Shown here one piece after another: positions 46,061-57,062 of a stretch of 64,000 bases of DNA. The position numbers and the translations under genes are program-made. The DNA is from Amborella trichopoda (taxonomy: Eukaryota; Streptophyta; Magnoliopsida; Amborellales; Amborellaceae), in the NCBI RefSeq assembly GCF_000471905.2, contig NW_006499563.1, forward strand, positions 5,335,356 through 5,399,355. The letters run 5' to 3'. Position 1 is the first letter of the stretch, and every line of letters begins with the position of its first letter. Below the pieces are notes generated by a model, which was given only the letters and a program-made list of their open reading frames with translations, was not told the DNA's origin and ran no database searches.

Positions 46061-46862
46061 TTTCGCCATGACTGGGTGGCGATGCCTAAACACCTCGGGA
46101 CCTTCATCCTTCGTTGTCTCACTACTTCTCTTCGTGCCATCTTCTTCACTTTTTTCATCATTCTCCCTTGACTAAAGGGTAGACTTAGTCTGACATTGTC
46201 ATAGCAGTCTGATTATCGAGCAGTATTGCCATTGTGTTGGTCCTGAATATCATGCCCGTCTTGCTGCCACACCAGATGAGGACAGTCATATCGACCTTGG
46301 ATTCGAGTAGTATTGTCGTTGTGTCAGTCAGAGTTACCGTGCCCGTCTTGTTACCACTCTGGGTCGGTCACTGTACCGGTCCAACTATCATGCTAGTCTC
46401 ATCCCCTTGTCAATCCCTCTTCTCTTTTCTCTCTTTATTCAAACTCTCTTCTTTATCACCCTAACTTCTTATCTTCTCTACATATGAATGTGCATTGCCC
46501 TAAGACAAGGATGGGTCCTTCGGCTCACTTGTCTCGCAAGTTAACCATGATAGTGCTGTGCAGAAAACAAGGAGATTACAGGTCAAAGGAGGCGATTCCG
46601 AACCAGCTGAAGCAGCTAGGGGGCTTTCCGTCATGATCTAAGAGGACGCCTGTTCGTGTCAGTCAGAGTAAGTTATGAACCCAGGTGATGTTTTTCCCCA
46701 CCTCACATTGAAAATTCCTCTCTCACTAGTTGGGTACCTGCCCTTATTCTGTGAGCAAGGTTCCTGAGTGAGCTGTCTCAGGTACTAGGTCTTCCAAATC
46801 TGAGACACATGTCACCTAATCACCTAGATTCGGGGAGGCGAAATCGAGGCACCTAACCAGCT

Positions 46863-46881
46863 TAGCAACTCCACTGAGGAC
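46863..46881 (+). promoter_or_regulatory. decayed primer-binding site of element B
   Basis: TAGCAACTCCACTGAGGAC, three bases after the LTR; 16 of 19 positions match D's intact site. Confidence 0.75.
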
Positions 46882-48410
46882 TTAGTACACCTTCATCGGT
46901 TTGCTCTTGCTTGATCACATCACCTTTTACTTTCTGTACTGCATTCATGGCATCTGAGTTATTCAATTCATTCATCCGAGTTGGGGATTTTCTATTCCTC
47001 GCACTCATAACCGTCCCTAGGAAGTGAGCTTCTCAAGCCTCATTCCTCACACTCCTCTTGAGTCAAGACTAACAGTCAGGCTCCCAAGTTCTTTCCTGGG
47101 TTGGTGCGAGAAGGGACTTGAAGGTCCCTAACTCCCCACTTTCTAGTCCTGATGGATCCTCCACCAAGGCCATTCGCTTTGGTAGAACGTTTATTACCAC
47201 CCACATCACGCACCCTGCTACTGGCAAGTCCCTTTATTGAGGTATGCTGGAAGCCTTCTCTGTCTGATTTCGCAAAAGGCAAGTAGGTTGCCATCGCTCT
47301 TAAGGGTCGCCGCACGACCACTCCCCATACTCCTTCGCCACCCCGAACCTCTATTCCTAGAGGATAGACACACGGAGGGGGAGATCCTGGGGCCTCCACC
47401 TCTCGTACACACCTGAAGGCTCGTGGTCCGACCACTCAAGCGATACCTCCGGGCAACCTTCATGCTGCCTTGAGCTCGAGTCCAAGGCTAGGCCTTCTCG
47501 AGCCGAACTTTGCACGCACCATGCATCTGTATCCCACAGCTCGGGGCAGCGCCAATTCTGCGCCAACTCGAGCACACGAGGGTCGACCACTTTATCCTCC
47601 CCCTCAGCACACACGGCCTCACATTGTGAGAGATAGGCTCCTACCCGGTCCCTCAGCGACACAAGCTTGTAGGTCTCGGCCACTTAAGGTCGAACCAGCT
47701 GACCGAGCTTGAGCTGACTCCTAAGTCACCCAAATGCCTACCTATTAAGGTGCACACGCACCAACTTCACAGGTTCCTCCCCGATCCCGACTCAAGTGGA
47801 GTCGAGAGCAATTTCCTTCTCCTGTCGCTCTTCCTCTGCTAGGCTAATACCTCGAGACCTAGTATTCAAAGGTTTTCCCTAAGAGTACCATCTTGAGTCA
47901 GCCACCTCAGGTTAGCCATGTACTCGGACATCACACGGGAACTCGGGGCAAACACCTGATGGAAGATAGAAGCCTACAAACTCCGAGGCGGCAACCTAGA
48001 TTGCCCACTATCCTTGGATCTCATTCTCTGCTTCAACTGATCGACACAGCCCTCGTATGCTCAAGAAAGACGGGGAAGTCCAAGTCTTAGGCTCGATTTT
48101 GGACTAAAGTCTATTGCAGCCTTAAGATCAAGCAGAAGAGAGGCCTGTAGCTCTTTACAAGAGAGGCACCTAAGGCAGTTGAGGTCACCACTCTTGGTGA
48201 CCTCCTATCTCACAATCCCTTTTTCCCTCTTCGGATTCCAGAACCTGAGCAAGAAGTCCAAGTTTGCTCGGTGGTTACCATCACAGGAAAAGACAGAGCT
48301 GCTAAGAAGCCACGGTTCTAAGACCGTCAAGAACCAGTCCTCACATGGTCGGCGTATAAGGCTCGATTCCAATCGGGGCATGCTGAGCCAATCAACCTGC
48401 CTCTAGAAGA
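46882..48410 (+). other. leader between primer site and gag (element B)
   Basis: Homologous in blocks to 8315-9872 and 62864-64000 (CAACTCCACTG, TTGGGGATTTTCTATTCC, GGTTTTCCCTAAGAGTACC). No sustained frame. The overlapping minus-strand frames at 47076-47683 are GC-rich shadows. Confidence 0.6.
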
Positions 48411-50102
48411 AACAGTTAGTGTCATGGTAATCGACGAGCCAATTGACGTGCCACTGATGCCCAAGAAGAGTGGATGAACAAGTTCGAGGTGATGCTGCAG
48501 TCCATTCTTGAAAAGATGGATCGCTTGTAAAACTACCAACCCCCTGCTTCTTCTCCTCACCATAAGGCCAACTCCCAGCCTGGAGAGGGCACAACTTCCA
48601 GGAAAACTCCCCCACAGGCCTCCCAAGAGAGGTCTGCTCCCCACATGGTTTCACAAGATGATATAGATGCCATGGTGACTCACAGTCTCAAGAATAAAGT
48701 CCCGGGCATGACAGAGGCACCGCTCTACCAAAAGCCATACCCCTCGTACATATACTAGGTGCCGTTTCCGCCAAACTATTAAAAAGTGAAGCTCCCCCTA
48801 TTTAATGATACTACATCCCCGCACCAGCATACCACTCACTTCCAAGCTGCTTGTCGAGAGATGGTAACTGACGGATGACTCCTCCTCCATCAGTTCATCG
48901 AGACTCTAGAAGGGCCAGCCTTTCAGTGGTATGCTCGGTTGGCAGTAAATGGAGCAATTATTTTACAAACGCTTCTATGAAGTCCAGAGAAACATGGAAA
49001 CCATTGAGCTCCTCACTCTGACTCAAGACCCTAGTGAGCCAGTCGATAAGTTCATCTCTCGATGGAGAGAGTTGGCAACCTATCATGCCACTCCCATTAC
49101 TGAAAGAGAAGCAGTTCAGACCTGCATACGAAATATGTTGCCCGAGATTGCCCTACATGTTGAGGCTTCCAATCCGCCCTCCATGTCAGAACTCATCTCT
49201 AAAGCAGTTCGTATAGAAGGTGTCCAAACACCATGGTAGAACTCGTCAGTAGCCCTCTAGCTCTGGAAACTACTGGGACATTGCTAATTTTTGCTTCAAC
49301 AATCAGGGCAACCAGCAAAAAGCAGTGATTAGTATGGCTGTCACCATGACTGACATTAAGAAAGCTGCCCGTCAAACCTTGTACCTCTCCAAGATGCTGA
49401 CACCTCAGGTTGGAGGCAAGCAGCACCAGTCCATTAACAAGGTCCCGCCCCTAAAAATATAAATTGAAGTGATTACTGAATCTAGCACCAGAACATGGTG
49501 TACCCCTTCGAGAAGGAGTGGGTTCCTATGCTGCTTCGATTACTACTAGAGCAAAACATGATCCATTCTTTGGAGGTCAACACCCCAGAACAAGCTGAAC
49601 AGGAGACACACGAGAGGTATTACGCCTATCATAGGAGAGTAGGCCACCCCACTCAAGATTGTTATACGCTCAAAGGCATCATTGAAGCCCTTATTAACAA
49701 GGGCCAGATATAGCTCGAAGAACTAAAGAAAGCATTCGGGACAACTGAGGCTTCCCACATAGTGACAATCCAAGAGGATGACGAGGCACCCGTTGTCCAT
49801 CATGCGCTATTATTCATAATGCTCGAAGAAGGTCTCATCACACTGAAGCCAACAAGGTAGCCCAAGTTCTTGCCTTCAGGAATTGGTAGCCTCTGGTGTT
49901 CGTATCATCTGATACGAGGCCATGACCTGAGCGAATGCCCTAACTTCCATGAGCTCTTGGTAAAGAAGATGCAGCAGTACCATGGTAACTCAGATGGACA
50001 CTCTCAAGTCCCTGCTCCACTAGTGTAAGAAGTCCTCCCGACACAAACACAGCAAAGTGTCTTAGGTCCTCTACAAGATCTCTTCGAGGCGATGCTCCAA
50101 CA
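48411..50102 (+). pseudogene. gag of Tat-like element B, truncated by C
   Basis: Same order as A's gag. Helix-rich start (EEWMNKFEVMLQSILEKM) across frame changes; DIDAMVTHSLKNKVPGM and FNDTTSPHQHTTHFQAAC before the core; then the best frame 48949-49239 (EQLFYKRFYEVQRNMETI, LTLTQDPSEPVDKFISRW, REAVQTCIRNMLPEIAL). A knuckle-like YAYHRRVGHPTQDC at 49621-49662 has lost its first Cys relative to A. B is more intact across the core than A. It ends where C inserted. Confidence 0.82.
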
Positions 50103-50929
50103 TGGCTAGGTTCCTCAATCTCACCCTCCAGATCCGGATAATTGGGTGGCATGTGTCTAGGGTTTCAAGAGAACCCGGGACTTGAGATCACTCTCTCGAG
50201 AACCTTACTCAAGAGCAAGGGCAGGTGGACCAACTGATAAGAGAGGAATTTAAGGTGGGTTAAAGACTTACTAGGGTTAGGTCGCGTGGGTTCCCTCTTA
50301 GATCACGAAGAAAGCCCCCCAGTCGTAAAACTGGTTCAGAATCACCTCCCCTGGCCTGTATTCTCTTGTTTCTACAATCACACACGTATGACAAATGTTA
50401 GAAGACAAGTGGGTCAAGAGACCCCACCTTGCCTTTGGGGAACGTACATAGGCATGCACATTCAAATAGACAATGAGAAGAATGAGAGAAGAAATATTGG
50501 GGTTAGAAGAATTTGACTAGACGATGAGACCGACACAGTGACTAAACTAGCAGGTACTTGACTCGGCGTGGCAGTAAAACGGGCTCGATAACTCAGATCA
50601 GCTCAGCAGCATTACTATTAGATGACAATTCCAATACTGACTAGCTAGACATAATGGCTAGTCTGTCGTGGTAATAAAGTGGGCACAGTAATTCTGACCA
50701 GCACAACGACATTACGGCTAAATGACAAGACTACCATAGAAGGCTATTCTCGACCTCTCTTGGTCAAACGAAAGGGTAAGAGAAAGAAAGAACAAAAACA
50801 TGAAGATAAAGAGAAGGGAAGAACAAGAAGAAAAGAAGAGAAAAGATAAGAAGAAGAGAGTAAGAGAGAAAACAATGAGAGAAGAAGAAGAGAGAGAAGG
50901 GAAGGAAGGGAGAAGGAAGACACATATGG

Positions 50930-51445
50930 CAATGAGATAGGAAGAGAGAAGACTCATATGGCAATGGCTTCTGCCAGCTATGACGTGAGGAAGAAAAATG
51001 AGGAGGAAACATAGGCGGCAACAGGTTTCCATCGATTGTTTTATGAGAAAGAAGTAGATGAAACTCAGGCGGCAATAATCCCCTGCCAGTCGTGACATAG
51101 GGAGAGAAGAGAGAGAGAGAACACAGGCGGCGATGTGCTTCCACCGTCTGTGACAGAAGAGAGAGAGAGAAGGAACACATGCAGCAATAAGCATGCGTCG
51201 TCTATGACAGAAGAAAGAGGAGAGAGAAAGAACACATGCTGTAATAGACTTGTGCCTTCTGTGATAGAAGAACAAGGATGGAAAACACAGGCAGCGCTAG
51301 GCTTGTGCCGGCTATGACAGAAGAGAAGAAAGAGAGAGAAAACACAAGCAGTGATAGGCTTGTGTCATCTGTGACACAAGAGAGAAAGAGAGAGAAAACA
51401 CAGGTGGCGATAGGCTTGCACTATTTATGACAGAAGAGAGAAAGA
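50930..51445 (-). repeat. U5 hairpin array of element C
   Basis: About ten units of ~48-65 bp with GA-rich spacers on the + strand (CT-rich in the element). Clearest unit: CAGGCGG and CCGTCTG around GATGTGCTTCCA (51125-51151), seven pairs with one G-T. Other units keep AGGCTTGTG-type loops but weaker arms. Confidence 0.7.
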
Positions 51446-51938
51446 GAGAGAATTTTGATAAAGGCTCGACCCACCAGTCTGGCTAAGGCCTGGCCTACTG
51501 TTCATGTCTCATGAGAAGGAAGGCATCATGACAGATGATAGGTCCACCATGTGTGAATGGAGAAAGAAAGAGGAGCAGGGGGAGAGAAACATGATAGATT
51601 AGAGGAGGAAGAGAGAGAAAGTGATAAAGATAAAGAGAAAGGGAGAAATGTGAGAGAAGAGAAGAGAGAGAAAAGACGAGGAGAGATAAAGAGAGAAATA
51701 CAGATGAGGGAGAAAAGAGGAGAGAGAAAGAGAAATATAGATGAGAGAGAAAAGAGGAGAGAGAAAAGTGGAGGAGCGAGAAAATTACCTTAACGAAGGG
51801 AACCGACCCTTTTTTTCTCTCTCCTCTCTCTCTTCAAGACGTACCCATGATCTCAAACAAAAAGCGAAATCTTTATTGAATGGTTGAAGAATGAACCAAA
51901 GGTCGAATCGAAGGTTCTTTACAATTAGGTTTTGCATG

Positions 51939-51946
51939 TTTATATA
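51939..51946 (-). promoter_or_regulatory. LTR TATA box (element C)
   Basis: TATATAAA on the minus strand, in the context ATTTTATATAAACATGC. TTTATT at 51872-51877 is the reverse of the AATAAA expected ~60 bases downstream. Confidence 0.65.
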
Positions 51947-53659
51947 AAATTGGGCCCAAACATGAGTCTACACCCAAAAACTACCTAAAATTGAAGATAA
52001 TTACAATTTAATTGAATTAAAAGAAATTCTTAAAATGGGTGCAAAATGACTATTTTGCTCTTGCTTAACAATGTGTGGAATTCTAGAACAGTCCCTGCTG
52101 CTGCTCGAGAACTTGCGTGATCTTCCATGACTGATCCGGGGTTGCTTTGATTTCTATTTTATCAAAAGATGATTTTTTTCTTGTAAGACTCGGCATGACG
52201 ATCGATTTGATACCAACTTCGAGCCATGGATTTTAAGCCATGATCATGGGATTTGAAATTTGCTTGAATCTTGAAAACTTTGGATCAATAATGTGCTCGT
52301 TTCTTGATGTTTTTCTTTAATTTCTTTGCTGAGTCATAATGTCGTCACGATCACATTGCAACAAACACAGCTTGATTTCGTGTTCAGACAAAGATTTTGA
52401 CGTCTTGGGTTTTTGGCCAGAATCTTGAAATCTGTCAGCTAGAATTTACAACATCTTCAATGCCATCGTGTGTGAAATCTAGCCTTTCATCATGTATAAG
52501 GTTTGGTGTAATAGTTCCTCTGGACCTTACGCACATGATGGAATTAGTTTCACATTGATCCGATGCGTGAGCACTATGATTTGACCGCTCGAGCGAAGCA
52601 TGCTGATTTTTCTACAATTTTCCTCACAGATCAACAACTTCTCTCTCTTTTTTCTTCCTGCTCGAGCAACGTCACGGGGCGTACCACAAGGCGTACCACA
52701 TATCTAAATGCTCGTCTTGATGAGACGAACAAGCTCACAGAATTTGAGCACGGTCCGACTTGGAATAAGTGAGATATGGGCCTCGAAATTCACTGCCCGC
52801 GACTGTGAAAATAACCACTTTTAATGGTGTTTTGGTGAAGGATGGCCACACGGGAATAGTGTGCGACCTACTCTTTTTAGGTATTTTATCGATAACTTTG
52901 TTTTAGAGTGCCCGATTAAGTCGAAACTTGAATCTTAGGGGTTTTCGATTGTGCCGAATCTAATGGTGGTGGTCCCATGGCTGTTTGACACACCAAAAAT
53001 ATAGTTCTAGTTACAGGGTCTATTTCAGGGTACTAGAGTCAAATTTAGCTCTAACTGTTTGTTTGTGTTCACTGCTGTAGATATGTCTGACTATGATGAA
53101 ACATAACAGATGGATTTTTGGAGTGCTTATGAAGATCTTGACCAATGCTGAGGCCATTCTGAGACTGTCAAAATTTCCACTGTATGTTGAGGCTTTGTTG
53201 ACCTGCTTCCTCTTTATTCTGCATCAGGGACCAAGGTACTGAAAAATGTGTTCAAACAGCTTGCTCTAACAAATGTTGTGCTATGAGAGAAGTGAGAAGG
53301 ACAACATTCAGAAAATTTCTTTCATCGTTATTGCTTTTTTCCTCCTAGCCACAAGACCACCTGAACGTCGAGGAGACTCACACAAGCTGCAACTAGGATG
53401 CTCAGACGTTTGGATGTAATGTACAGGTCCATCTATGGAGACTTTAGGGGGAGAAGAGACTTTTTGAGGGATCCTGTCGAAGTCCTCACCCTCGTGTGGA
53501 CTATTTGTGATTATGAAGTTGAGGATTTTCTACGGACCTCGTTAGTCAGAATCAGGCCTGTCTGGCAATTGAGTGCCATGATGTAGTGCATTGTTCCCAT
53601 TTGATCTGGGTTTCTTTTTCTAGGATGGACAATAAAAGAGCCTTTGGTCGGCGCTCATT

Positions 53660-54010
53660 TGCATTGTGTACCAGATATTCCTTAGCGGGCAGGGTACCTC
53701 AGTTTATCGAGGTGATCGGCTTTGAGTATATCCCCTACCCACTGTTAGTAGTTTCATGTAACAGATCCAAAGTCATGGCTGACATGGCCTTCTTAGGAAT
53801 CTTTGGTTTGTCGGAGTGAATTTCTTGTTTGTTTGTTTTGGATGGTCTGCTGAAGAGCCTTTTGTCGGTGATCGTATACGTCGTGCACCAGTTATTCCTC
53901 GGCGGGTAGGGTACCTCAGTTTATCGAGGTGACCGGCTTTGGGTATAACCCCTACCCACTGTTAACAGTCTCACATAACAGATCCAAAGTCATGGCTGAC
54001 TTAGCCTTCA
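53660..54010. repeat. two-copy 217-bp repeat in C 3' region
   Basis: Copies at about 53660-53800 and 53875-54010 share AGGGTACCTCAGTTTATCG, GGCTTTG and CAGATCCAAAGTCATGGCTG. Each contains CCTC-AGTTTATC-GAGG, a short inverted repeat. Confidence 0.85.
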
Positions 54011-54839
54011 TGGGGCATCTCCGGCATCCTTTTCGTAAATGGACTCAAGCTGTCGGAATCTTTTCCTTAAAGCTTGTATTTTTCAGTCCTAGTATTGTGA
54101 CATCAGGGATTTTCTTTTGAATGCGGGCTGAAGCCACTTGTAGAGGTGAGTGCTACATCAACCTATTTATTAGCTCAGACGTCGTTTACGGATTTTCACT
54201 TTAACTTGGGAAGCGGCATAATAGAGACAGTTTTCACCAACTTTCCTTTATTTGAGGCTCTTTTACCCATGACCTTTCGGCCATGTCTACCCTTATTCTT
54301 CCATTTTTACTCATAGAGCCCTTTCAGATTTTCACCGTGCTCGAGTTTTTTATTCTTACGAAACTCTTTTACTCATGGTTTCATGACCATGCCTGTCCGT
54401 CGTTTTTAGTCATGGCATTCCCTTGACCATGTGTACACCATGCCCGTTTTTATTATTATTTTCTTTTTTTCGTGAAGGTGTGTTTAGGGTCATGCCTTCA
54501 AGACTTACGCGAAGCCTTTTAACATCATGCGGCCAGGACGTGCATTGCAGTTTAAGGTCATACAGCTTATGGAGGCCATGGAGTGAGAAGGATGATGGTT
54601 TCAGCTCACTTTGGGGAGATGACACAAGGCTACCTGTGAAAGATGGAAGATGTATGAAAGGTCGGTGAAAAGTGGTGCCCCACTAGCTTACGACGAGTAT
54701 GGGTGGTAGAATTGTTCGTTGTTTTGTGAGCATGAGTTAGACTCATTGAGGAGGTAATGAAGGTGGTGTGTGCACACGAACGGGTCAGTTAGAGAAGGCG
54801 TGCATGAAAATGCACGTAAAAGGTGAGTAAGTGGGGGCG

Positions 54840-55215
54840 TGTTTAAGGTCATGTCTCTGGGACCTGTGCAAAGAAGTTTAACGTCATGCGACCAAGATGT
54901 GTACTATGGTTTGAGGTCATAGAGCTTGGACCATGGTTATACAGTTTAGAGTCATGAAACTAGGACCATGCAGTTTAAGGTCATGCAACTATACCTCCGC
55001 TACAGTTTAAGGTCATATAATTTGGACCGTGGTGCTAAGCCTTTTATCGTCATGTAGCCAGGACGTATACAATAGTTTAGGGTCATATAGTTTGCAGTTT
55101 AGGGTCGTGCAGTTAGACCTTCGCTACCGTTTAAGGTCGTATAGTTTGGACCATGCAGTTTAGGATCATGCACCTGGATCAAAGCTGTGCAGCTTAAGGT
55201 CATGCAGTTAGGACC
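54840..55215 (-). repeat. GGTC/GACC tandem array (C 3' region)
   Basis: Reverse-orientation copy of A 28800-29330, units like GTTTAAGGTCATACAGTTTGG and ACCATG. About 14 units. Confidence 0.8.
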
Positions 55216-55239
55216 AAGGCGTGGGTTGCCATGTGAGTG

Positions 55240-55620
55240 AAACTGCATGGGGAATAAGTCTGTAGATGGGAATCTGACTCCTTGGGGATAAAATGGTTAA
55301 GGCCAACAAGGGGTCTAGATGGGAAGATCGAATTCATTGGGGATAATGGGAACAAGTGTGGGTCCCTTATAAGTAAAAAATGGTACTCGACTCCTTGAGG
55401 ACAGGATACCTAGGTGTGACACAGACCCATTGGGGGTTGCAGTGGTAAAATTGACTCTAACTTCAGTAGGGATCATGAGTTGCAGTACAACTCTGACTCC
55501 TACTGGGGATGAAAAGTCATGGCCGGAGTAGAACGACCTGGGTACCACTCTGCTGGGGACAATAGGTCACAGTCAAGGTGCAACTTCACTGGGGAAAACA
55601 ATAGTAAGATGCACATGGCT
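55240..55620 (+). repeat. primer-site-like array (C; antisense within the element)
   Basis: About nine units, each with a core such as GACTCCTACTGGGGATGA (55495-55512), ACTCTGCTGGGGAC (55547-55560) and AACTTCACTGGGGAAAA (55582-55598). These resemble ACTCCACTGGGGAC of the primer site. Since C lies on the minus strand, its own RNA would carry the complement of the primer site, as in A. Confidence 0.75.
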
Positions 55621-56083
55621 TTTAGCATGGGGCATGTGACAATGAACATTTCTTGAACACTCAACTGGCGCTGAGTCATTTTAAAATGCAGTCGGCGCTG
55701 ATGTCGACCAACATTACTTCTTGAACACTCAATTGGCCCTGGAGTCATTAAAACATAGTCGACACTGAGGACAGCCCGTGCTATCTCTTGAACACAACCG
55801 ACACTAAGTTGTTGAGAACACAACTGGTGCTGGGGTTACTGAAAACGCAACCTAGGCTGGGTAGTTTTGACAACATAGCAGGCGTTGTGTGTGGGTCAAT
55901 GTTTGGGCCCTAATTCGAGCCCGACCAGGTCTGGTCTGTGTTGCAGGAGATCTCATGGGCGGCAGTAAAACTTGCCTCGGGCCTCGGGTCAGAACCCGAC
56001 TCGGTCTGACCCATTGATGTTTTCCCTTTTTGGACATGGCTGGGATTCCCATTTTTACGAAGGTCATTTGGGGAAAGCATCAA

Positions 56084-56094
56084 CTATATAAAGG
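56084..56094 (+). promoter_or_regulatory. internal antisense promoter of element C (TATA)
   Basis: CTATATAAAGG, followed by GGTAAACCCCATTTTCAC. It is on the strand opposite to C's own transcription and matches A's minus-strand box. It is followed by a ~960-base leader and then the antisense ORF starting at 57063. Confidence 0.6.
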
Positions 56095-56699
56095 GGTAAA
56101 CCCCATTTTCACTATTTCACGAAGGGTAAAAACAACTTAAGGTAAAAAAAATTGCTTTTAACTGTGAGGGTGAAGTTTTTCAGTGAGAGCATCGGCAAGC
56201 ACAAGATGTTCTGGTAAGGGTTAGCGGGAAGACTACGCTTTGTAGGAGCTTGCCGACAAGGGTAGTGAAGCAAAGATGGAGTCTGCAGGAGTTGCAGGAG
56301 TTTACAGTGGAAAGAAAGGGAGTTCACTGAGAAATAGGGGTACTCTGGCTATGATTTTAAAAGTTCAGGTGAAGGGAAGAAGGGGCAGGAATTGAAGCAA
56401 TGGGCTGCCAAGGAATTTTCGCTAGTTTTTAGCAATTTTCCGGTGAGTGCGCGGTGGTTTCCCGGTGACCTAGGGAAAGGTAGCAGAGGGTTTCTGACAG
56501 TGGAAGGGAGCTTCTGGCGGAGACCCTGAAGGGCTCAAGAGATGGACCATCACTGAAGGTAGACGGCTGCGATTCCACAGGTGTGAGACGTGTGTCAGGT
56601 CAAGACGTGGCGAGGTTGTTAGGCGGCGTAACAGAGCTCGAGGTGCCACGTGAATAATCTGTAGTACACGTGAGAGATTTGAACTCGAGCGATGATTAT

Positions 56700-57010
56700 C
56701 CCTTGAAAAAACAACCGGCGCTACATGTCAGCAAACACAGCTAGGACTAAGCATTGGCAAACATAACCAACGACAGGCGTTGGTAAATACAGCCGGTGCT
56801 AAGCATTAGTAGACACAACCTGCGTTAAGCTTTGAGTGCACAACTGGTGCTGGGTCCCTGCCAACATAGTCGGTGCTAAGCTTCTAAAATCATAGCCAGC
56901 GCTAAACCTTCGTAAATGCAATCGGTGCTAAGCTTCTTGAAACATAGCCGACGCTAGACCTCTGACAATACAGCCGTCACTTAGACACTGAAGACACAGC
57001 AGATGCTTTT
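56700..57010 (+). repeat. ACAGCCGGTGCTAAGC-word array in antisense-ORF leader
   Basis: About twelve words at 22-30-base spacing, e.g. ACAACCGGCGCTAC (56710), ACAGCCGGTGCTAAGC (~56790), ATAGTCGGTGCTAAGC (~56865), AATCGGTGCTAAGC (~56918). A predicted antisense transcript would carry these words near its 5' end, complementary to the right arms of the U5 hairpins of A and D. Confidence 0.75.
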
Positions 57011-57062
57011 TTAATGCCTTTAGCATTTTTCCATTCGAGGGTGAATCCTTGATCCCTTCATA

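Larger units (their letters stand above)
43772..46859 (+). mobile_element. 5' LTR of Tat-like element B
   Basis: 3088 bp, TGTTTGAAGACA to GGCACCTAACCA. TATA CTATATATT at 45070-45078 and CT-rich tract near 45215-45290. Its U5 array is of a different subtype. The upstream target would be AAACA (43767-43771); the partner lies outside the window because B is split by C. Confidence 0.88.
50103..53258 (-). mobile_element. 3' LTR of Tat-like element C (reverse)
   Basis: 3156 bp; on the + strand TGGCTAGGTTCC to TTCAAACA, i.e. TGTTTGAACACA to CCTAGCCA on the minus strand. TATA on the minus strand at 51939-51946. It is the 3' LTR because the sequence beyond 53258 matches A's 3' region in reverse. Inserted in B's gag after CAACA (50098-50102). 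Confidence 0.9.
53259..56080 (-). other. 3' non-coding region of element C
   Basis: Reverse-orientation counterpart of A 28000-31016, collinear block by block. It holds the duplicated segment (53660-54005), CATGGT hairpins (54240-54430), a GGTC/GACC array (54480-54560 and 54840-55215), a primer-site-related array (55240-55620) and GCCGG words (55660-55880). No protein-coding frame in either strand. Conservation of order without ORFs between two diverged elements suggests the region is an inherited part of the element. Confidence 0.75.

Noticed and set aside
45513..46175. 220-codon frame, one of the longest in the window
   Set aside because: Composed of the U5 repeat of element B (repeated LVPIAVR-type peptide); sister LTRs have no equivalent frame.
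50718..51275. 185-codon minus-strand frame rich in Leu/Ser/Phe, resembling a membrane protein
   Set aside because: It is the CT-rich U5 array of element C read in one frame; the hydrophobic look comes from TCT/CTC/TTC codons.
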